Shown here in pieces: positions 46,853 through 55,114 of a DNA stretch of 58,626 nucleotides. The stretch is from Candidatus Freyarchaeota archaeon. GTDB taxonomy: Archaea; Asgardarchaeota; Jordiarchaeia; Jordiarchaeales; Jordiarchaeaceae. The notes below the pieces were generated by a model. That model searched no databases. It saw nothing but the letters and a program-made list of their open reading frames with translations, and had not been told where the DNA came from. Location of the stretch: positions 1 through 58,626 of the forward strand of contig JAUQZE010000013.1 of the NCBI GenBank assembly GCA_030587365.1, in the 5' to 3' direction. Within the stretch, counting starts at the first letter, position 1; each line of letters opens with the position of its first letter. A program made the position numbers and the translations under genes.

Positions 46853-47388
46853 TGCGAAAGAGATAAAATCCGGGTTGCGGATTCTAGTGAATGCATCCAG
46901 AGAATCCTTGCAGATTAGTTTCGATTCAGCTTCTTCTAAACAAATATTCGACAATAGCTAAGAAAGTTATCCTTTGAAGTTAAAACAAGCTCAGCAGAAA
47001 TTATGAAGAAAAACTCGCTTTTACATAATACGCCAAGAGACTTAATCAAAACCTCCACTCGATTATACTGAAAATAAGATGCACTTGAGCCCCTTCAGTA
47101 GGATACGCCGCAGACAAAAGTGAAATAAATAACCAAAAAAAGAAGGCAAAAACCGGGCGATTCTATACCGCTAAGCTAACTGCAAAAATCTTATCTAAGA
47201 ACACTGCCTTAATCTTTGTTTCAAAATAGAACCCGGAACCCAGTCGGAGCTATGAAATTGGTTTATATTTCTCCAGAAACTCCTCTGGTGTGAGTACTTG
47301 TACACTACATCTAAATAGTTTTTGAGCCAAAAAAAGTGGAGAAAAAGAGATAATTAAACTTTTGATAGAGGGGCTTGTATTTTTTCGA
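46853..47388. other. Intergenic, no gene seen
   Basis: Only short interrupted frames are present. No repeat or palindrome of the sets in this window is found. Confidence 0.4.
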
Positions 47389-47814
47389 TTATCTTTGTTC
47401 CTCGTATTTTGTTTCTTTTATACCAGTGTCACACTTTTCTGGTAGTTGCCCTAGTAAGACATTTTTATCGCTGAACATGCTGGCAAAGGCGACTACTTGT
47501 TCTAGGGAATCTTTTATTGCTTTTTCGTTTACGAGAATGGTTCTGTTGTCATTATAAAAGTCTATCAACTGTTGATAGCTTTCCGTCAGATCCTCCCTCA
47601 AATTGTATGAACAGGGAAGCATATAATGCACTAACTCTTCGTAGCTTTCGAATATCCAACAGAACTGGTTTATCAACCCTTTGAATTGCTTTATAGTCTG
47701 TCTTTTTCTGGTCGTAATAGCAAGTGCTCAATGCAACAGCTCATTGACCCCCTACGCGATAATGCCTGAGATTGCCGCTGTTATAATTGTAATTATAAGT
47801 TCAAATGCTTCCAT
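47389..47814 (-). pseudogene. Membrane-anchored small protein gene with two in-frame stops
   Basis: From ATG at 47814, MEAFELIITIITAAISGIIA forms a membrane helix; then TAG, GVNELLH and TGA follow, and the same frame continues IKQFKGLINQFCWIFESYEE to 47389. The total would be 141 codons. A site AGAAGGAA lies before the ATG. Either two nonsense mutations have broken one gene, or a 20-residue membrane peptide is followed by a second gene starting with TTG at 47676. The family is unknown. Confidence 0.5.
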
Positions 47815-48165
47815 TTTCATTCCTTCTATCTTATTTTACCCTTTGATTATGCGTTTGACGCAATGTAAGGGGACGTGTTCTATATGTGTGGTACGCGAAA
47901 TTGTTTTTCCTTAACATTTTTCCTATAGCTGGGAATTGCGAAGGGAGGCTTATGGCGATTCCTTTCCACAAACCAATAAACAGAGAACATGCAAGTTACT
48001 CTGTGCCTGTGTGTTTTCTAATTATTTTAGTTTTCCGTTTTTCCCTTTCTCTGGGACAAAAACAAAGTGATTTGCTGATATGTGCTGTTTTTTATATTGC
48101 CAGTGTGACGGGAATGAAAAATAGAATCAAAAGGAAGAGGGAAGATGGAGAGAAAACAGACTTAC
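47815..48165. other. Intergenic
   Basis: Frames on the plus strand (47886-48362) run opposite the RHH gene and have no ribosome binding site. Nothing is supported. Confidence 0.35.
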
Positions 48166-48357
48166 TTAGCTCTTTGATTCTTTTAGATCTTTTTTTAGTG
48201 CTTCTTCGGCTTTCACGATGCGGTAGCCGTGGAGCAGAAGCTTTATCTGCTGGGCGACTGGGATGCCGACTTCATCTCTTAATTTTTCCATCTCTTTGTA
48301 CTCTTCTTTTGGGATCTGGACTGGGACTCTTACCGATGCGTTCTTCTTTTTCGGCAT
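48166..48357 (-). CDS. Small ribbon-helix-helix-like DNA-binding protein
   Basis: A 63-residue protein from MPKKKNASVRVPVQIPKEEY. The strand ASVRVPVQIP and the helices YKEMEKLRDEVG and PVAQQIKLLLHGY fit the RHH fold. The start at 48357 is preferred to one at 48417, which lies upstream of the TATA box and operator. Probably a self-regulating repressor. Confidence 0.6.
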   Translation of the reverse strand: MPKKKNASVRVPVQIPKEEYKEMEKLRDEVGIPVAQQIKLLLHGYRIVKAEEALKKDLKESKS

Positions 48358-48370
48358 TTTGACACACCAT

Positions 48371-48401
48371 GTTACAATATGTAACGTTAAGATATAAATT
48401 T
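48371..48401 (-). promoter_or_regulatory. Promoter and palindromic operator of the RHH gene
   Basis: GTTACAATATGTAAC (48371-48385) is a palindrome with 6-bp arms; the TATA box AATTTATATC (minus sense) lies at about 48391-48401. The palindrome falls where transcription should start, so a bound repressor would block it. Confidence 0.6.
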
Positions 48402-48467
48402 GTCCTTTTTTGCACAATTATACATAATTTGGAACTATTTGTGTGAGTTCGATACCTCATTCCTCGC

Positions 48468-48578
48468 ACTACAAAAGCAGTTCCTCAGTAACGAGGATTG
48501 AAAGTGAAATGCAGAAACGTGAAGCATCATATCCTTCGGGCCTTGCAAAACAGGTTCCGCAGTAACGCGGATTGAAAG
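48468..48578 (+). CRISPR. Mini CRISPR array, family B: 2 repeats, 1 spacer
   Basis: The repeat at 48468 has TTCCTCAGTAACGAGG, with both arms of the stem changed together; the one at 48542 is CCTTGCAAAACAGGTTCCGC type. The spacer is 37 nt. The conserved leader is absent, so acquisition at this site is unlikely. Confidence 0.8.
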
Positions 48579-49077
48579 AAAATTACTTCCTATAGAAAGG
48601 ATTGAAACCTGCGAGAATAGAGAGGGAGAGCTTGAGAGAATTAGGGCGCCCGTAGAGATTCTTAAAGAAACTTGTGAGATATTTTATGGAATCTAATAGG
48701 GTTCATAAAGATTGATTAAGGTCTCTTGTTTTGCTTAACTGCAATTATACTGTTTATATTTTTTAAAAATTTTTCATGGTGAAAAATTCCTAGTTAAAGG
48801 AGCTTAGGTTAGTGAAAACTCATAAAAAAGATTGTAAAAGTCTTGGATTTTCTCGCAAAATGAACCTTGAGAAACTAGATCTGGGTCGTATGTAAAGGAA
48901 GTTGGGATTGTTGGGGTCGGAACAATTAATTTTTCTCTAAATCACAAATTTCGGTTGGTGAGGGGATATTAAATGCAGTGCCTTGTCCTGCTCAGGACAG
49001 AGATAAACTCAACCACAGACTCGGAATAAAAAAGAAAAGAGAGAAGTGAGTTGACTAGCCTTTAAGTTATTCCCCAT
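48579..49077. other. Intergenic with a start-less frame
   Basis: Just after the last repeat a plus frame (IERIETCENREGELERIRAP...) runs to a stop near 48699 but has no start, so it is a gene remnant. The final 150 bp before 49078 align with 56520-56690, beyond the M23 remnant there. Confidence 0.4.
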
Positions 49078-51159
49078 TTATCTGGGAACCGCGCTGAATC
49101 CTCTAAACTTTTTGAGATACAAAGCTATACCTGCAATGATGGCGATTGACACAATGCTAATAAGAGCGAAGTAGTACAATGGTATGCCAGTGGGATACAG
49201 AGACAAAAGTATTAATGGAATGGGGTTCCATTGTGGTGGGGGTGATGGTGTAATAGGAATTATTCCCGTCTCAGTTGACCTGATAATATATGGCTGATCT
49301 GGAATATCGGCAACTTGAACGCCGTCGGCTAAGACAATAGTTATATTATCCGCTGTTACTTCAAGGGTGTAGGTGTCCGTTGGAGATGCGTCTGAGTGAG
49401 GTATTACATTAATCAAATAATCTCCTATTTTTCGATCGGTGATCCATATCCGTTCACCGAGATCACTTTCCAGATAACTAGCTATTTCCACGATTTCAAT
49501 TGAATCTTTGCTTACAATTAGTCCATCGGGATCACGAAGAATAATATCAACTGGACTGTGAGCGGTAACGATAATGCCAGTTTTGGGATAGTCTACGTAG
49601 AGGCATGGATCAACATGAGAGTCGCCTTCCCACACTTCAAAGTGTAGGTGTGGACCTGTAACTAAGCCTGTTTGTCCCACAGTTCCGATTAGGTCTCCTT
49701 GGTTTAGTTCCTGTCCTACCGTCACATAGATTTCGCCTAGATGGAAATATTTTGTGAAAATAGGTCCCTTTATCTGACCATCCCGCTTAATCACGCTTTC
49801 ATGACGTATCACTACCCAGTTTCCTGCTAATGGGTCGTTAAATCCCAAGCGTTCAACCCTACCGTTTACAGGCGTCTTAACGGGTTTTAGATCAGCAGAC
49901 CGATCAATGTCTATTCCTTTATGGAATTCCTGTACTCCGGTAAATGGATTATTTCTCCACCCATATGGTGAGGTTATTTTTCCTTCAACTGGTCTAATCA
50001 TTCTTTGTGAAAAAACCCCAACCACTATTTTGGCTGGGCTTTCCCAGCAGGTAACGTACATATTTCCACGAGTATCAAAGGCGATTTCATTTGCATCATT
50101 AAAACCTGTGGGTAGCTCATAAGTTGCTTTGATATTTAAGTCGGAGTCTAATTCGATTACTTTGCCAGGTGTACCGACGCATGCTCCGTAGATGTAACCA
50201 TGGTGAGTGAAAATGCCGTAGCAGACTGTGTCACTAGCTTTTGCACTACTATAGGTTAGGCTATCACTAATTTTGTAGACATAAGAGGGAGATTCCTCAC
50301 TCCCAATGTACAGGTAACCACCTAGATAAGCTATGTCGTCACTCATTGGTGTACTTATATAAAGTGAAATATAATCTGTAGGGTTGTTTGGATTGATTCT
50401 CACAACTATGTCCGCATAGTATCCCAACCACCATGAGTAGAGAGGACACGAACCCCAGAGGTAATCCCCACCACTCGCCAAGGCATGGAATTGAGAATCA
50501 CCAACAACAGCAGAATAATCGTAGACCTGATAAGTCACGTCATCCAAGTCGATCCTAGCAATTTTGCCATAATCTCCCCCCGCCCAAAGGTAGCCAAAGG
50601 CATATTCGAGTGAGCCTCCGTATGAAAGCTCATCACTTTTAAATTGTACTGCAACCTCCCACTCCAGTGTATTTGGATCCACCCTTATTATCTTAGACGG
50701 GCTGGTGTAAAGTATCACCCAGATATAGCCAGCCGCCGCTGTTATGTCCTCTCCATCATCGAGTCCAGCATCTAGTATAATTCTCTCATAGTCTAAGGTG
50801 TCTGGATCTATCTTTAGTATTCTACAAGGTGAGGTACGCGTAGACGCCCACAAATAGCCATCATAATATATGAAGCCATGAATAAGGTTATCACCCGATT
50901 CTAATACTTTGGTTTTGACCACACGGAAATCATCGGCTTTTGCAGTGATATCTAATAAATTTGTGGTCTCACTCTCGGTAGGAATGACTGGTTGAATGTT
51001 AAATGCCAAATTATACGTGCTTATTATTGCCTGGTTTTTTATGTTTTCCAGCTGGTTTTGCGTTTGCATCGCAGCCATTATCAATGGTATTCCGATTGGG
51101 AGAATTAGTACTAGTATTAGTAGCAGTGTAATAATTTTGCCAGCTCTGAATCTGTCCAT
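49078..51159 (-). CDS. Surface protein: beta-propeller + M23 (LytM) peptidase domain
   Basis: A 693-residue protein. A signal or anchor segment (ITLLLILVLILPIGIPLIMA) is at residues 10-29. Residues about 70-380 form repeated blades (GYLWASTRTSP, GYIWVILYTSPSKI, YLWAGGDYGKIARID). The M23 domain has GKITSPYGWRNNPFTG, FHKGIDIDRS (H-x-G-x-D) and TGPHLHFEVWEG (H-x-H). A C-terminal membrane helix (YFALISIVSIAIIAGIALYL) ends in a basic tail. The gene is divergent from a regulator copy with a regulon palindrome between them. Archaea lack murein, so the substrate is probably a protein or other polymer. Confidence 0.85.
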   Translation of the reverse strand: MDRFRAGKIITLLLILVLILPIGIPLIMAAMQTQNQLENIKNQAIISTYNLAFNIQPVIPTESETTNLLDITAKADDFRVVKTKVLESGDNLIHGFIYYDGYLWASTRTSPCRILKIDPDTLDYERIILDAGLDDGEDITAAAGYIWVILYTSPSKIIRVDPNTLEWEVAVQFKSDELSYGGSLEYAFGYLWAGGDYGKIARIDLDDVTYQVYDYSAVVGDSQFHALASGGDYLWGSCPLYSWWLGYYADIVVRINPNNPTDYISLYISTPMSDDIAYLGGYLYIGSEESPSYVYKISDSLTYSSAKASDTVCYGIFTHHGYIYGACVGTPGKVIELDSDLNIKATYELPTGFNDANEIAFDTRGNMYVTCWESPAKIVVGVFSQRMIRPVEGKITSPYGWRNNPFTGVQEFHKGIDIDRSADLKPVKTPVNGRVERLGFNDPLAGNWVVIRHESVIKRDGQIKGPIFTKYFHLGEIYVTVGQELNQGDLIGTVGQTGLVTGPHLHFEVWEGDSHVDPCLYVDYPKTGIIVTAHSPVDIILRDPDGLIVSKDSIEIVEIASYLESDLGERIWITDRKIGDYLINVIPHSDASPTDTYTLEVTADNITIVLADGVQVADIPDQPYIIRSTETGIIPITPSPPPQWNPIPLILLSLYPTGIPLYYFALISIVSIAIIAGIALYLKKFRGFSAVPR

Positions 51160-51266
51160 ATCTTTTTTCTCCCCTTTACTTCACAAAATCTATATATCTT
51201 CCAAAGTTCATATAACTTCAATGATTTACAGAAATAAAGGCCAATATTAGGATATATCTCTTTCTT

Positions 51267-51277
51267 GAACAATGTTC
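51267..51277. promoter_or_regulatory. Regulon palindrome between the M23 gene and regulator copy (copy 6)
   Basis: GAACAATGTTC in CTTGAACAATGTTCGAA, 108 bp from the M23 start and about 90 bp from the start of the regulator copy. Confidence 0.7.
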
Positions 51278-51367
51278 GAATATGATTAATTCTTCTGGCA
51301 TTTTTACTGGAACCCCACTTCCATCTTTGTAGAAACTTGAATAAATAAACTAAAGGGGAGAGGAAAT

Positions 51368-52000
51368 ACGCAAATTATAGACTACAAGACTGCCCTAAAA
51401 CATAAGAATAGGAGAATCCATTTTAGAAAGTTTGGCACATACGGGTGGGGAGATTCAGCCCACCGAGCTTATCAGGAGCACGGGAATACCCAAGAGCAAT
51501 TTTAATCACCAATTAACGGTTCTTAAGCGGAATAAGATTATAGCTGATGAAAGAGACAGGATCAGGTTGAAGTACAAGACCCCCCTATGCTACATCTTCG
51601 ATACCCCAAAACGCCTTACGCCTACCTCGGCCTTTTGGGAGAGAGAAAAGGTAGAATTGAGATTGAAACAGAAACAGCCATCAAATTCCTTGAAAAGGAG
51701 GGTTTCACGTTCGAGAGAGTTATGATTGTTATCATAAAAGAGTGCGAAAATGATTGGGAAGATGTCGCTCCTATTGGTGTTGAATGGTACCTAGTAAATG
51801 ACGAAGAAATAAAAAGAGTTGAGGGCGTTGAATCAAGGGTCGAAGCAAAACTCCCCGATTTAGTGAGGAATTATGTTTTAATAATGGACTGCACAGCCGC
51901 CACCTTCCCCACGACAATAGCTTACTATAAACTGGCAGATAGGCACAAGGTTCCCTTGATCTACGTTTACTGGGATACAAAAGAACTCGCAAGTCGGTAA
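51368..52000 (+). pseudogene. HTH-CARF regulator copy, frameshifted and one-module long
   Basis: Aligned with the intact gene at 55115, this copy has ACG in place of the start ATG, one extra base near 51420, a shift near 51598 and an early stop at 51998. Translated blocks match well: LAHTGGEIQPTELI, LKYKTPLCYIFDTP, YAYLGLLGERKGR, YVLIMDCTAATFPTTIAYYK. Only one HTH and one CARF module are present, so the tandem form may have arisen by duplication of such a unit, or this copy lost its second half. Confidence 0.75.
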
Positions 52001-52042
52001 ACAAAATTTAATTTCAATTTAATCATGCTGCATCTGATACGT

Positions 52043-52993
52043 TTATTTTGGGGGTCGTTCTCTACTTTTAATAAAGTCATTGGTAGTTTTGGAATAGTGA
52101 TTTGCCATTTTTTGGAATTTTTCTACTTCTAGTAGGAGGCGTTCACCGGCTGCCCGGTGATCAACTATTTTGATTCGTATGTGTTTTTCTTGAGTGACAC
52201 CCATCTCCTCCTTGCCGAAAAATACTTGACTAACTCTTTTTGGATTCCGGTATTCTTTGTGTAATTTTTGAATTACGCTAAAGTGTGCTCTCCCCCTTGT
52301 GCTTCTCAGCCAGCTCTCAAATTTTTCCGCTATCTTTTTGTCCCCACCCACGGCTTCTAGTGAGAGTTGATGTGCTTTGTCGTCTACCAGCAAGTCAATC
52401 AGTCTTTCGAACTCAGCTCCTCTTCTCTCGAGGATTGTTTTTGCGGTGTCAGACAGGTTGTAATTTACGCAGTTGTTGGAATAGCAAAGTTTTACAAACC
52501 CTATATCTTCGAGATAATTTATTCTCCGCATTAATTCGCTGTTTCCCAAATTCAGAGTCCTTCTCAGCGATTCGTGGCTTTTCTCTTCCTCATATAAAAG
52601 TTTCAGAATCAAGTAGGTGGGTCGATCGATTATTGTCAATATCTCTTGTGAAAACGCCTCCGTTATTACCTCACTTGTCAATTGTTCCTTTGTTCGAGTT
52701 ATTTGTCCCTTCAATTCCTGAAGTGTTTCATTGCGAACTTTTTCCCTCACTTCTTCGGTATTTTTACTTAGTTCCTTTTTAATTTTCTTGCAAAGTTCTC
52801 TGGAAAGCTCCCCGAAGAAGTCAGAAAAAGAAATCTCTCTCGATTTTCTCCCCATTAAATTGTGTAAACAAGTTTTCAATTTCTCGTAGCTTTCATCGGA
52901 CTCAAATACACCAATATTTTCCAAAATTTCTTCTACAGTCTTCTCCCCCGGCCTTTTAAAATGGTCAAAAATTTTACTCAAGTATACCCTCAT
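52043..52993 (-). CDS. Winged-helix protein
   Basis: A 316-residue protein. I chose the ATG at 52993 (MRVYLSKIFDHF) because AGGAGG precedes it by 7 nt. The middle has a winged helix: PTYLILKLLYEEEKSHESLR, LGNSELMRRINYLEDIGFVK. A long coiled-coil-like stretch (residues 70-110) precedes it. The C-terminus is helical and basic. Likely a transcription regulator. Two regulon palindromes lie about 275-350 bp upstream. Confidence 0.7.
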   Translation of the reverse strand: MRVYLSKIFDHFKRPGEKTVEEILENIGVFESDESYEKLKTCLHNLMGRKSREISFSDFFGELSRELCKKIKKELSKNTEEVREKVRNETLQELKGQITRTKEQLTSEVITEAFSQEILTIIDRPTYLILKLLYEEEKSHESLRRTLNLGNSELMRRINYLEDIGFVKLCYSNNCVNYNLSDTAKTILERRGAEFERLIDLLVDDKAHQLSLEAVGGDKKIAEKFESWLRSTRGRAHFSVIQKLHKEYRNPKRVSQVFFGKEEMGVTQEKHIRIKIVDHRAAGERLLLEVEKFQKMANHYSKTTNDFIKSRERPPK

Positions 52994-53087
52994 ATACTTT
53001 CCTCCTTTCACTATTTGGGTTTTGGCTTTGAATGAAGGTAACCACCAGGAAAGTTGTTGCTAGGAGAATTGCCGCCAAAACCGCCAT
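52974..53087 (-). CDS. Tiny membrane protein overlapping the winged-helix gene
   Basis: ATG at 53087 opens MAVLAAILLATTFLVVTF and ends IQSQNPNSERRKVYEGILE, 37 residues with one membrane helix. GGGGAG lies 8 nt upstream. Its last 20 bases overlap the start of the winged-helix gene in another frame, covering that gene's ribosome binding site, so the two are likely to be translationally coupled. Confidence 0.5.
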   Translation of the reverse strand: MAVLAAILLATTFLVVTFIQSQNPNSERRKVYEGILE

Positions 53088-53266
53088 TTTTAAGGCTCCC
53101 CTACTTATCCCAACACTTCTCACATTTATCCCTCGCAATCCCTATCATCACGCTCCGAAGTTCTTTTATCATGGGTCGCAACCTCCCCGACCCCAAATTC
53201 ATCGGACAATCCGAAGCAAACCTTCTGAATATATATTATCGAATTAAGGGTAATTCAATTTTTTTT

Positions 53267-53345
53267 GAACATTGTTCATCCTGGAGCAATCGTTCTGAAT
53301 ACGCCGTAGAATCGCGAATAATTTAATGTTTTTTGGACATTGTTC
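53267..53345. promoter_or_regulatory. Two regulon palindromes (copies 7 and 8)
   Basis: GAACATTGTTC at 53267-53277 and GGACATTGTTC at 53335-53345, between the winged-helix gene (minus) and the second DHH gene (plus). The second, with its right flank up to about 53470, matches the region before the longin-CARF-HEPN gene (AAGTCGCTTTAGAA compared with AAATCGCTTTAGAA). Confidence 0.65.
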
Positions 53346-53649
53346 TAACAAAATAAATAAAGTACGACTTAGTATCAGGAAAAGAAGAGAATCTAAGTCG
53401 CTTTAGAAGAATTACAAACCTTTAAGTGTCATTGTCTGAATCGTTATAAACTGATTCAAGACTGGAAACGGTAAAACTAAAACTCACCTGTCCGCGTAAA
53501 AAATTTTAGTATTCACCTAAAAGCAACACCTACCCCAACAAATTAAAAGTTACACGGAGCAGAGTTTCTTGGTTAGAGATAGAGATAATCGCTATTCTTA
53601 TCATAAATCCTAAATGACAAATTTAACAAAAAACGAGAGCTGCACAAAG

Positions 53650-54507
53650 ATGAAACCTGACATATTGAAAATTGTAGCCCATGGAGACTGGGATGGAGTG
53701 GTGGGAGCAGGACTACTCTCACGAATCATCAGTGTACCCCTAGAGTTCCCCCTAGAGCTGGCGGATTTAACCATTGAAAACGCAGCCTGCATAGAGATCA
53801 TACCCTCCCGCGTAAAAAGCCTGCGAAACTCTCTAATAATCGACCATCACGGAACTCAGCCACGCCAAGGCATGGATGAAATGGGCAATGAGTGGATTCT
53901 AGAGCCAGAATACAAAGCAGTCTCCTCCCTCATCGCGGACCACTGGCAACTGGAATTCCCCGAAGAGTGGAGAACCGCCGTAGAGGGAGTGGACTCAGCC
54001 GCCCTCGACTCGAAACTGAGTACTGTAATCTGGAAAGCCTACCGCGTAGACCCTCAGGGCTTCCCTCGCCAGCAGGTCGCAGAAATGGTCAAAAAAGGAA
54101 ACTGGAAAGAACTCCGGGAATGGGCGAAAAAAGGATACGCAGAGTATCAGAGAGTGGAGGAGAAGACAAAAGAGCTCCTAGAAAAGAGCGAAAAATTAAC
54201 CCCGGAGTCAGAATATTTCACATTCCAGTTCAACGACCGCTGGGAGAGAGGAGCCTCCAAGGACGCCATGCTCACTCTAGAAGAGAAGACACCCATAGTG
54301 ATCTCCGTAGGAATGGAAGGGCAAAGAGTGAAGGGCGGAACCATAGCCACCAAGAAAAACATGAACCTCACAAAAATCTACGAATACCTAAGAAACAGCG
54401 GCTACAGCTCGGGCGGCCACAAAACGGTTGGCGGCTTCCAAGCCCTAGAAAACAAGACACTGGAACAGACGCTACAAGACCTTAAAGCTGCGATTAAACA
54501 ACTCTGA
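53650..54507 (+). CDS. DHH/DHHA1-family phosphoesterase, second copy
   Basis: A 285-residue protein starting MKPDILKIVAHGDWDGVVGA. It has DHH at LIIDHHGTQP and SGGHKTVGGF as the DHHA1 motif, so all metal-binding and substrate-binding signatures are kept. It aligns with the protein at 31510 along its whole length. The promoter region is shared with the longin-CARF-HEPN operon, but no CARF gene lies between promoter and gene here. ATG 53650 is preferred to ATG 53614 because it matches the paralogue's start. Confidence 0.85.
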   Translation: MKPDILKIVAHGDWDGVVGAGLLSRIISVPLEFPLELADLTIENAACIEIIPSRVKSLRNSLIIDHHGTQPRQGMDEMGNEWILEPEYKAVSSLIADHWQLEFPEEWRTAVEGVDSAALDSKLSTVIWKAYRVDPQGFPRQQVAEMVKKGNWKELREWAKKGYAEYQRVEEKTKELLEKSEKLTPESEYFTFQFNDRWERGASKDAMLTLEEKTPIVISVGMEGQRVKGGTIATKKNMNLTKIYEYLRNSGYSSGGHKTVGGFQALENKTLEQTLQDLKAAIKQL

Positions 54508-55015
54508 AAACAGATTCGACACGCCACAAAGATTCATTAAGTTTCTTTGCAGATTTTGTGTGCAAAGAAAAAAGGAAGTTAGTATTTGTAAAATAGGACT
54601 ATTTTATTGATAAAAACTATATTACCCACTTTTCGTACCTTTGGTTTATTTTTTCCTATTTTTGTGCAATTCTCAAGCTTTTGAAAGAGGTTGAAACCTT
54701 TACCGCATAAATTTTAGGGAAGCTCCGAATCCGTACAGGAGAAACAAGTAGCAATTTTTTAAACCCTGCCTCATGGACTCCTCTTTCACTTCCGCTAGGT
54801 TTATTCCGTTGCTGGTTGGTACAGTACTATTTGGGTTTGTAGATTTTTTCTCGCTCTTTTCTTCCATCTTCGTAGACTCTGGTATGCTTTTTTCTCTTTT
54901 CGCATCGCTCTCACTCTCTTTTCATTCTGGTATTTTTCACACAATACATATATATTCAGGATTGAATTATTTTTAATAATCGTGAGCAAAGGGCGTATGC
55001 CAGGATATGTTTTTC
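54508..55015. other. Intergenic, no gene supported
   Basis: Opposing frames at 54773-54989 (one hydrophobic, one basic) lack ribosome binding sites, and at most one could be real. The sequence just before 55016 is the start of the regulator promoter. Confidence 0.35.
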
Positions 55016-55026
55016 GAACAATGTAC
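55016..55026. promoter_or_regulatory. Regulon palindrome before the intact regulator (copy 9)
   Basis: GAACAATGTAC, one base from perfect, 90 bp before the ATG at 55115. ACGTGGAGGTTTGAACCAAG downstream is shared with the decayed copies at 19.3 and 36.5 kb. Confidence 0.65.
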
Positions 55027-55114
55027 AGGTAATATTTATTTTCTCAGAATTTTTTTAGATTATAGTTTATGTTACGTGGAGGTTTGAACCAAGTAAATTA
55101 AGGGGATGGAAACC

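Noticed and set aside
47389..47814. TAG read as pyrrolysine or TGA as selenocysteine
   Set aside because: No insertion element or pyrrolysine gene is seen, and both stops lie in a poorly conserved linker; simple decay is more likely.
48579..48699. Possible gene after the 48.5-kb array
   Set aside because: The frame has no start codon and begins inside the last repeat; treated as a remnant.
53032..53326. Plus-strand frames upstream of the winged-helix gene
   Set aside because: They run opposite the membrane microprotein and the regulatory region; the minus-strand reading has the ribosome sites.
54773..54989. Hydrophobic plus frame and basic minus frame over the same bases
   Set aside because: Neither has a start signal; they are mirror images of a biased sequence.
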